From Bacteroidota bacterium (lineage in GTDB: Bacteria; Bacteroidota; JABWAT01), in contig JAIUNL010000003.1 of assembly GCA_020161835.1 (NCBI GenBank), forward strand, positions 62,001-126,000: 64,000 nt of DNA. Direction: 5' to 3'. A model generated the notes under the pieces. It had not been told where the DNA came from. It worked only from the letters and a program-made list of their open reading frames with translations, and searched no databases. A program made the position numbers and the translations under genes. Below, one piece after another: positions 57,580 through 64,000 of the stretch; the stretch's first letter is position 1, and every line of letters begins with the position of its first letter.

Positions 57580-60129
57580 ATGGCGAACCAAACTACGTCC
57601 ACCAATAAATCAAAATCAGAATCTGAACAAATTAAAACCCCGAAACCCAAGGCAAAAAAACTGACTACCAGATCGAACGAACTGCTGGCAATTGACAAAG
57701 ACGGATTAAAAGCCTCGATCATCAATCACCTCGAATTTACCTGCGGAAAAGATGAATTTTCTGCCACAAAACTTGATCGTCTTAAAGCCGTTGCCCGTGC
57801 AACCCGTGACCGGATGATTGAACGCTGGCTTGAAACCCAGAGAACTTACCATCAGCAAGATGTTAAACGGGTTTATTACCTGTCGCTTGAGTTTTTAATT
57901 GGCCGTACGCTTGGGAATGCACTTCTGAATCTTGGTATTTATGATGAAGTGAATCAGGCATGTAAAGAACTTGGAATGGGACTCGATGAACTTGAAGAAG
58001 TTGAAGTCGATGCGGGACTCGGCAACGGTGGTCTGGGTCGCCTTGCAGCCTGTTTTCTCGATTCAATGGCTACTCTTGAACTGCCTGCTTATGGATATGG
58101 AATCCGGTATGAATACGGGATTTTCTATCAGCGGATTTTAGACGGATATCAGGCAGAAATGCCGGATAACTGGCTTCGCCACGGTAATCCGTGGGAATTT
58201 GAACATGCTGAAGATTTATATCCGGTTCACTATTATGGAAATGTTGAAACCATTGAAAACGGGTCAACCCGGTATAAATGGGTGAATACTGAAGAAGTTG
58301 TGGCCATGGCTTACGATATGCTCGTACCCGGCTATAAGAACAATACAGTGAACAATCTTCGTTTGTGGTCGGCCAAATCTTCACGTGATTTTCTTTTTGA
58401 TGAATTTAACGCCGGCGATTACGAAAAGGCCGTTGCACATAAAAATAATTCTGAAGTAATTTCAAAAGTTCTGTATCCGAATGATACCCGTTACACAGGA
58501 AAAGAACTTCGCCTTAAACAACAATATTTCTTTGTTTGTGCAACTATTCAGGATGCCATCCGCCGGTATCAGCACGACCATAAAGAAGACAATTTTAAAA
58601 CCTTCACCCAGAAAGTGGTTTTTCAGCTTAATGATACCCATCCATCCATTGCCATTCCTGAATTGATGCGGGTATTGATGGATGAGCATCATCTTTCTTG
58701 GGGAGATGCCTGGGAAATTACCGTCGGAAGTTTTGCCTATACAAACCACACGGTACTTCCCGAAGCCCTTGAAAAATGGCCGGTTGCTCTGATTGAACAT
58801 GTTCTGCCACGTCACATGCAGATTATTTACGAAATTAACCGGCAGTTTATTGAGTTCGTAAAAGCCAACTATCCGAATGATATTTACCGGTTACGCCGGA
58901 TGTCAATTATTGAAGAAGCTCAGGAAAAAATGGTCAGAATGAGTAATCTGGCTATTGTGGGAAGCAAGAAAATCAATGGGGTTGCTGCCTTGCATACCCG
59001 GATTCTGAAAAATGAAGTGTTCAGAGATTTTTATGAATTGTATCCTGACCGGTTCAATAACAAGACAAACGGAATTACCTACCGCCGGTTTCTGATTCAT
59101 GCCAACCCACCGCTGACTGATCTGATCAACAAAACCATCGGTACGGACTGGGAATTTGATCTGGCAAAACTTTCAGCACTTGGTAAAGTTGCCAAAGATG
59201 AGAAATTCCAGAAGGAATGGCTGAAAACAAAACATGACGCCAAAGTTAAGTTTGCCGCCTATATCAAGGAACAGTTTCATTTTGATGTTGATCCTAACTC
59301 CCTTTTCGATTTCCAGGTGAAACGTCTTCATGAATACAAACGTCAGCTCATGAATGCCCTTCATGTGATAACGCTGTATAACCGCATCAAGAAAAACCCA
59401 AAAGCGAAATTTGTTCCAAGAACCGTGTTCTTTGGCGGAAAAGCAGCTCCCGGTTACTTTATGGCCAAACTGACCATCAAACTGATCAATTCCATTGCAA
59501 ATGTGGTGAATAATGATCCGGATGTTGCAGGCCGCCTGAAAGTTTTCTTCCTGCCGAATTACTGTGTTTCTCTTATGGAAAAACTTCTGCCTGCGTCTGA
59601 ATTGTCAGAGCAGATTTCAACTGCCGGCATGGAAGCTTCGGGTACAGGAAATATGAAATTTGCACTCAATGGTGCTTTAACCATTGGTACGCTTGATGGT
59701 GCAAACGTTGAAATTATGGAAGAAGTCGGGAAACCGAATATCTTTATTTTTGGTCATACTGATGCTGAAATTGCCGAAATCAAAAAGGCAGGTTATGCCC
59801 CGATGGATTACTATCAGGCAAACGCTGAATTGCGTGCGGTAATTGATTCAATTGCGCATGGTACTTTCTCACCTGAAAAACCAGATTTGTTTATGCCGAT
59901 TGTATCAGCCTTGTTGTATGAAGGTGACCGTTTCTTCGTCATGGCGGATTATGAAGATTACATCCGTTGCCAGGATGAAGTTTCTAAAACCTACGCTAAC
60001 CCGAAAAAATGGGCAGAAATGTCGATTCACAATGTTGCCAAAGTCGGTAAATTCTCCTCTGACAGAACCATCAGAGAATATGCCGAAGAAATCTGGAATG
60101 TGAAATCAACCAAAGTTGAATTGAAATGA
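57580..60129 (+). CDS. glgP: Glycogen/starch phosphorylase
   Basis: 849 residues, close to E. coli and animal GT35 enzymes. YYLSLEFLIGRTLGNALLNLG (~94-114), GLGNGGLGRLAACFLDSMATL (~146-166), QLNDTHPSIAIPELMR (~348-363), QVKRLHEYKRQLMN (~586-599) and the PLP lysine in EASGTGNMKFALNG (K ~692) are all present. The first ~25 residues are a low-complexity Ser/Lys/Thr tail. It releases glucose-1-phosphate from stored or imported alpha-glucan in the cytoplasm. It fits with the secreted debranching enzyme at 479. Confidence 0.96.
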   Translation: MANQTTSTNKSKSESEQIKTPKPKAKKLTTRSNELLAIDKDGLKASIINHLEFTCGKDEFSATKLDRLKAVARATRDRMIERWLETQRTYHQQDVKRVYYLSLEFLIGRTLGNALLNLGIYDEVNQACKELGMGLDELEEVEVDAGLGNGGLGRLAACFLDSMATLELPAYGYGIRYEYGIFYQRILDGYQAEMPDNWLRHGNPWEFEHAEDLYPVHYYGNVETIENGSTRYKWVNTEEVVAMAYDMLVPGYKNNTVNNLRLWSAKSSRDFLFDEFNAGDYEKAVAHKNNSEVISKVLYPNDTRYTGKELRLKQQYFFVCATIQDAIRRYQHDHKEDNFKTFTQKVVFQLNDTHPSIAIPELMRVLMDEHHLSWGDAWEITVGSFAYTNHTVLPEALEKWPVALIEHVLPRHMQIIYEINRQFIEFVKANYPNDIYRLRRMSIIEEAQEKMVRMSNLAIVGSKKINGVAALHTRILKNEVFRDFYELYPDRFNNKTNGITYRRFLIHANPPLTDLINKTIGTDWEFDLAKLSALGKVAKDEKFQKEWLKTKHDAKVKFAAYIKEQFHFDVDPNSLFDFQVKRLHEYKRQLMNALHVITLYNRIKKNPKAKFVPRTVFFGGKAAPGYFMAKLTIKLINSIANVVNNDPDVAGRLKVFFLPNYCVSLMEKLLPASELSEQISTAGMEASGTGNMKFALNGALTIGTLDGANVEIMEEVGKPNIFIFGHTDAEIAEIKKAGYAPMDYYQANAELRAVIDSIAHGTFSPEKPDLFMPIVSALLYEGDRFFVMADYEDYIRCQDEVSKTYANPKKWAEMSIHNVAKVGKFSSDRTIREYAEEIWNVKSTKVELK

Positions 60130-60156
60130 TGATTTGTATCATCCGGATGAACCTTT

Positions 60157-60213
60157 GTCATTCTGAGTGATCGTATCCCGAAAGTATTCGGGATACGATT
60201 GTATCGAAGAATT
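60157..60213. repeat. GTCATTCTGAGTGATC...GATTGTATCGAAGAAT hairpin repeat
   Basis: Second copy of the element at 30041. The inner hairpin is GTATCCCGAA-agta-TTCGGGATAC, a perfect 10-base stem; outer arms ATTCT/AGAAT. Confidence 0.8.
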
Positions 60214-60237
60214 TCGGAACATCTGAAATCCTGTTTT

Positions 60238-60272
60238 TAAAAAGGGCAACCATCCGGTCGCCCTTTTTTATT
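60238..60272 (+). terminator. Intrinsic terminator after glgP
   Basis: GGGCAACC (60244-60251), loop ATCC, GGTCGCCC (60256-60263) with one mismatch, A run before and seven T after. It resembles the palindrome at 24757, so a dispersed element may have been taken over as a terminator. Confidence 0.75.
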
Positions 60273-60303
60273 TTGAATACTTCCCGTCAATTTCTTACCT
60301 TGA
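60272..60303 (+). promoter_or_regulatory. Bacteroidota-type promoter of the adenosine-deaminase gene
   Basis: TTTG at 60272-60275, 20 bases, TACCTTGA at 60296-60303 (one mismatch to TAnnTTTG). The -33 element lies at the foot of the glgP terminator. A start near 60310 would leave a 20-base leader. Confidence 0.5.
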
Positions 60304-60329
60304 TTCCCCATTGACCAAAAAGAAAAACC

Positions 60330-61361
60330 ATGGAAGCAACCCTCATCAGAAAATTGCCAAAGGTGGAACTTCACCTTCACCTTGATACTTCAGTTCCCGT
60401 CGAAACGACACGGAAATTTCTCACCCTGCAGGGCAAACCGGTTCCTGAACCTTTGAATGATTACTGTATTGCACCGGCAAAATGTATCAACCTTGTTGAT
60501 TATCTGAACCGGATTGATACTGCATTGGATGCCCTCCAGAGTCCTGAAGCCATTGAAGAAACAGCTTATCTGCTCACAAAAGCTTTAGCTGATAACAACC
60601 ACATTTACGCTGAAGTGAGATATGCTCCCAATCTGAATATCAGAAATGGTAATTCCGTTCAGGAAATTCTGGATGCCTCTTTACGTGGATTTGAGCAGGG
60701 AAGAAGGGATTTTGGTGTTGAAGTTGGAACAATACTTTGTACACTCCGGCATTTTACCCCTAAATTTAATTCTTTGGTGTCTGAACTTGCCATCAAAAAC
60801 CGGGAAAAGATTGTTGGATTTGATCTGGCAGGTGATGAAAACCAACCTGGAAGTATCCAGAAAGTTATTTTCGACAAAATTTATGCGGCGGGAATCCCAA
60901 TCACCATTCATGCTGCAGAAGCCTGGGGACCTGAACGGTTGAAAGAAGCTCTGGATGTTCTTCATGCCGTCAGAATTGGCCATGGTGTCAGACTTGAAGA
61001 AGACCCGGACCTGATGAAACGGGTTATTGCAGAACAGATTCCTCTTGAAATGTGCCCAACCAGCAACGTACAGACCAATGCAACCCACTCATTTGCCACC
61101 CACCCGATAGACCGGTATCTGAAAGCAGGAGTAGCAGTGACGGTTAACACTGATGCTTATACGACCACACCTTCTGATCTGACCGGAGAATATGAAGTGC
61201 TGGTAAAAACATTCGGTTGGGGATTTAAAGAAATCAGACAAACTCAGGAAACGGCTATCCGGAATTTGTTTGTGAGTGAAGGGAAGAGAAGAGAGATCCT
61301 GGCCGAATTTCACCGCAGGTGGAATAACGTCATGGAAGAACCGGTCATTTCAGGGATTTGA
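60330..61361 (+). CDS. add: Adenosine-deaminase family enzyme
   Basis: 343 residues. Zinc ligands H15 and H17 (VELHLHLD), H194 with E197 beside it (IHAAEAWG), H218 (IGHGVRL) and D275 (TVNTDAYT). The residue after D275, an Asp in many adenosine deaminases, is Ala. The substrate pocket near ATHSFATHPIDRYLKAG is otherwise normal. It would hydrolyse adenosine or a related aminopurine nucleoside to the inosine form in the cytoplasm. Adenine or aminodeoxyfutalosine deaminase are alternatives because these share the fold. Confidence 0.85.
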   Translation: MEATLIRKLPKVELHLHLDTSVPVETTRKFLTLQGKPVPEPLNDYCIAPAKCINLVDYLNRIDTALDALQSPEAIEETAYLLTKALADNNHIYAEVRYAPNLNIRNGNSVQEILDASLRGFEQGRRDFGVEVGTILCTLRHFTPKFNSLVSELAIKNREKIVGFDLAGDENQPGSIQKVIFDKIYAAGIPITIHAAEAWGPERLKEALDVLHAVRIGHGVRLEEDPDLMKRVIAEQIPLEMCPTSNVQTNATHSFATHPIDRYLKAGVAVTVNTDAYTTTPSDLTGEYEVLVKTFGWGFKEIRQTQETAIRNLFVSEGKRREILAEFHRRWNNVMEEPVISGI

Positions 61362-61367
61362 GTATTC

Positions 61368-61612
61368 GGGGAGACCGCCAAGACCCGAAGACGCAAAGCG
61401 GAGGGAATTTTTCGGAATTTTATAATACAGTAACTTATTATAGAAGTGAAACAGGTTTAAAATTTCTGATTGACATTCTTTACACTTTTTAGACGCCCTG
61501 AAATTTAACCAAAAAGATATATTTTATCGTACCCTTGGGTTTCCTGAGTCTTTCTGGATTTTAAAAACTAAAGAATGAATTCCTTAGCGCCTTAGGGTCT
61601 TTGGGGTCTCCT
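61368..61612. repeat. Inverted pair of the GCGCCTTAGCG repeat
   Basis: GGGGAGACCGCCAAGACCCG (from 61369, to 61404) and CCTTAGCGCCTTAGGGTCTT (from 61582, to 61612) face each other between convergent genes and enclose a 175-base A/T-rich stretch without a gene. Single copies lie at 5503, 23795 and 24805. Confidence 0.65.
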
Positions 61613-61617
61613 GATAC

Positions 61618-63114
61618 CTATTCTTCATCTTCCATTTCGAGTTCTGGTGATGACACCGGTTTAATTATCATGGTGAAGCTGAAAGTGGTGCCTTCGCCCG
61701 GTTTTGAAACGACTTTTATTTTGGTGTGATGCGCTTCCAGAATGTGTTTCACAATGGCCAATCCAAGTCCTGTCCCACCAAGATCTTTTGATCTGTGTTT
61801 ATCAATCCGGTAAAACCGTTCAAAAATCCGACCAAGATGTTCTTCGGGAATCCCGACACCATTATCAGATACTGAAATTTTCAGCTCATTATACCTGGTT
61901 TTTTCTGCATGAACCGTTACCGATCCCTGATCTGAATATTTAATGGCATTATCAATTAAATTGGTAAAAACCTGGCGGAGTCTGACCGGATCTGCCCAGG
62001 TCTTCATGTCAGAGGTTTGATAGTCTGTTTCAAGGTGAATCCCCCGTTCTGTTGCTTTGTCAACGAGAGAATCAAAGACATCGTCAATCAGGTCTTCCAG
62101 ATTAACCTGTTCAAAATTCATTTTCAGTTCACCGGTTTCGATTTTTGAAATTTCAATCAGGTCACTGACCAGGTTATTAAGATGAATAGAGTTTTTGTGA
62201 ATTTTTAACAGGAAATTCCTGTTGACTTCATGATCGTCTATTGCACCATCGAGTAAAGTTTCGACAAAGCCCTGAATGGTAAAAATGGGAGTTTTAAGTT
62301 CATGTGATGTGTTTGCCAGAAATTCAGACCTTACACGTTCAAGTTTCTTCAATTTTTTAATGTCTTCAACCAGTTTTTCGGCCATTGTGTTAATTGATTT
62401 CCCCAGAAACCCCAGTTCATCAGATGAGGTGACCTCAATTCTTTCCTGAAGTTCACCTTTGGTGATCTGCCGGGCAACATTGACCATCTTGAGAACGGGT
62501 TCAGCAAACCGGTCGGCCAGATATTTGTAAATGACAATACCGCCAACGAGGAGCAGAATACTCACCACCAGAATAACAATCATGTACGTTTTATAATAGT
62601 CATTCAGGCTTGATAAGGTATATGAAACCCTGATAAAACTTACATTGCCCAAATCTTTGATGTAAATTGTACCGGGAATATGTTTGGCTACATAAAAAAG
62701 GGAAATATCGACTGATTTTGACTTTCGGATGTTTTCTCCGAAAAGGTCTTTAAGAGATTGCTGGATTTCAGGGCGGGAAAGATGATTTTCGAGATTTTTT
62801 AATTGGTTTTGCGGGACTGAAGAATCAAATAGAACCAACCCGGCAGAATCAATCAGAGACAGTCTGATGCCAAAATGGGTGGCAAAGTCTGAAAGTGCAT
62901 GTTCTTCCTGCGAAAAGGGAGTGACCAGAGCAGATTCCCGTTTGAGATACGACTCCCAAAAGTTGGCGTTAAAAACGAGGGATTCGCGGACAGAACGGTG
63001 GGTGTTTTCTCTTATTGCCCAGATTGAAATGATGGCGAAGGATATGACGGTGAGAGCGAAGGTGATGTAAAAGAGAATTGCCAGTTTAACCGGCAGGCGC
63101 TGATACCATTTCAT
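61618..63114 (-). CDS. PhoR-like sensor histidine kinase
   Basis: 498 residues. Two membrane segments (~9-33 and ~175-198) enclose a periplasmic domain of about 140 residues; a HAMP domain (~198-250) and then the H box NTSHELKTPIFTIQGFVETLL (H ~272) follow. ATPase motifs: NLIDNAIKYSDQ, DNGVGIPEE, GTGLGLAIVKHI. The order and the H-box region match PhoR/ResE. The PhoB-like regulator is encoded 122 bases upstream on the same strand. There is no cytoplasmic PAS domain, unlike E. coli PhoR. Confidence 0.92.
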   Translation of the reverse strand: MKWYQRLPVKLAILFYITFALTVISFAIISIWAIRENTHRSVRESLVFNANFWESYLKRESALVTPFSQEEHALSDFATHFGIRLSLIDSAGLVLFDSSVPQNQLKNLENHLSRPEIQQSLKDLFGENIRKSKSVDISLFYVAKHIPGTIYIKDLGNVSFIRVSYTLSSLNDYYKTYMIVILVVSILLLVGGIVIYKYLADRFAEPVLKMVNVARQITKGELQERIEVTSSDELGFLGKSINTMAEKLVEDIKKLKKLERVRSEFLANTSHELKTPIFTIQGFVETLLDGAIDDHEVNRNFLLKIHKNSIHLNNLVSDLIEISKIETGELKMNFEQVNLEDLIDDVFDSLVDKATERGIHLETDYQTSDMKTWADPVRLRQVFTNLIDNAIKYSDQGSVTVHAEKTRYNELKISVSDNGVGIPEEHLGRIFERFYRIDKHRSKDLGGTGLGLAIVKHILEAHHTKIKVVSKPGEGTTFSFTMIIKPVSSPELEMEDEE

Positions 63115-63236
63115 GGGCGGGATCTTTCTAAAAGATAAAAGTTAAATGTGCCGGCAAGAATTGCTAAATGGTTACCCCGCATTTACCAGAATTCAGAACA
63201 GAATCACCCATTCAGCCCTTAACCTGTTTTCACAGA

Positions 63237-63926
63237 TCAGGCGTTTATTTTATAACCAACTCCTCTTGCCGTTACAATCACATCCTGATACAATTTGTCC
63301 CTGAGTTTTCTAACATGAACGTCGACGGTACGGTCACCGACAATGACGTCCTGACCCCAAACAGAATTCAGAATCTGTTCACGGGAAAATATCCGGTTTT
63401 TGTTTTTGGCAAGGAAGTAAAGCAGCTCAAATTCTTTTCGGGGAAGTTGTTCAGATTTTCCTTTGTAAGTCACGGTGTAAGTTGCCGGATCAATTTCAAT
63501 TTTGGTCATTTTAATCACATCCTGAGGGGTGGATGCAGCCGCAGGAACACTTCTTCTGAGCAACGCCTTGATGTGAGATATTAAAATTCTGGGTGAAATT
63601 GGCTTTTTCAGGTAACTGTCACTGCCCAGTTCCAGGGCAAGGACTTCATCAATCTCGCTGTCTTTTGCGGTCAGGAATAAAATAGGAATTTCGTTAAATT
63701 TTTCGTTAGCCCGAACCAGTTTGCACATTTCAAGACCATCCATGACCGGCATCATCAGATCAAGAACCACGGCATCAATTTTTTCGGATTCAAGAAGAAC
63801 CAATCCTTCTTTGCCGTTTCTGGCGGCAATGGTATTGAAACCCTCTTTTTTCATGTTATAAACCAACAGGTCACGAATGTCCTGCTCATCATCTACGATT
63901 AAAATTGTTTTTTCGCCGGTTTTCAT
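63237..63926 (-). CDS. PhoB/OmpR-family response regulator
   Basis: 229 residues. Receiver with D12/D13, phospho-acceptor D56 (VVLDLMMPV), T in FLTAKDSE and K107 (YLKKPISPR). Winged-helix domain about 130-229 (LPRKEFELLYFLAKNKNRIFSREQIL, TVDVHVRKLRDKL, RGVGYKI). The ATG overlaps the stop of a gene that continues past the right window edge (ATGA), so the regulator is the second or later gene of its transcript and the kinase the third. No phosphate transport genes are in view, so a phosphate role is only suggested by family. Confidence 0.94.
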   Translation of the reverse strand: MKTGEKTILIVDDEQDIRDLLVYNMKKEGFNTIAARNGKEGLVLLESEKIDAVVLDLMMPVMDGLEMCKLVRANEKFNEIPILFLTAKDSEIDEVLALELGSDSYLKKPISPRILISHIKALLRRSVPAAASTPQDVIKMTKIEIDPATYTVTYKGKSEQLPRKEFELLYFLAKNKNRIFSREQILNSVWGQDVIVGDRTVDVHVRKLRDKLYQDVIVTARGVGYKINA

Positions 63927-64000
63927 TTTACAGTCTGCCTCAGAGCTAAACGGATCATATCTTCTGTTTTCAGGGGTTCCTGAGTGGTTTTTACAATGGT
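63923..64000 (-). CDS. C-terminal end of an unidentified protein (rest outside window)
   Basis: Reading in from the right edge, an open minus-strand frame of 25 codons (TIVKTTQEPLKTEDMIRLAL then RQTVK) ends in TGA at 63925-63923, which overlaps the start of the regulator gene by four bases. That overlap, and the absence of stops, support a real gene. It is too short to name. Confidence 0.5.
   Translation of the reverse strand, partial: TIVKTTQEPLKTEDMIRLALRQTVK

Noticed and set aside
1..64000. tRNA, rRNA or transposase genes
   Set aside because: No convincing cloverleaf, rRNA segment or transposase motif (DDE, HUH) was found by reading; short tRNA genes could still be missed without a scan.

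Overview
The window looks like a chromosome segment of a Gram-negative bacterium of the Bacteroidota/FCB side of the tree, probably a lineage close to Ignavibacteria or Kapabacteria rather than classical Bacteroidia. The pointers are: four large secreted proteins ending in a YPNPFNP-type sorting domain (type IX secretion style), a TonB receptor with a CarboxypepD_reg-like front domain, SGNH lipoprotein plus FadL pairing, DUF4920, Reg_prop sensor kinases, and promoter-like TTTG-N20-TAnnTTTG sequences typical of Bacteroidota. No rRNA, tRNA, transposase, prophage or CRISPR array was seen. The taxonomic placement is inference.

Layout. 1-7.4 kb: end of an outer-membrane-like protein, a secreted pullulanase-like GH13 enzyme, an OsmC protein coupled to metZ, a rhodanese/DUF4395 pair and a GyrI-like/DUF1801 pair. 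7.6-11.2 kb: a one-membrane-segment Reg_prop sensor kinase with its LuxR-type response regulator. 11.4-18.6 kb: a 49-codon small gene with a hidden ribosome site, a beta-helix protein and three tandem secreted proteins whose C-termini are related and carry intergenic-type repeats inside the reading frames. 18.8-24.4 kb: small membrane proteins, an M48 protease, an ABC transporter/FAD-oxidoreductase unit and sodB. 25.0-34.1 kb: a surface-sugar cluster (GT-B transferase, SpsF-like cytidylyltransferase, split transketolase, GSA-aminomutase-like PLP enzyme, SDR, KdsC-like phosphatase, NeuB-like synthase without its usual C-terminal domain), broken by a YhcG/DUF1016 nuclease gene. This is the best candidate for an undescribed pathway: it reads like a route to an unusual CMP-activated keto sugar acid. 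34.2-38.9 kb: a sorted secreted protein, a PlsC acyltransferase and a secreted GH43 enzyme. 39.3-45.7 kb: a heme block (hemL, hemE, hemN) with a histidine kinase/OmpR regulator pair between hemL and hemE. 45.8-57.3 kb: S23-like four-helix protein, TonB receptor, MoxR/Mg-chelatase-like AAA protein, SGNH lipoprotein plus FadL channel, a DUF4920/PepSY/lipoprotein group, GNAT and CapA proteins. 57.6-64.0 kb: glycogen phosphorylase, an adenosine-deaminase family enzyme and a PhoR/PhoB-like pair.

A second theme is the intergenic DNA. It is crowded with short dispersed repeats of at least eight families. Two of them have a fixed core and variable arms that stay complementary from copy to copy, which suggests the folded form is kept. 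Copies of three families lie in frame at the same two linker sites of neighbouring secreted proteins, and a repeat appears to supply the C-terminal tail of the S23-like protein.
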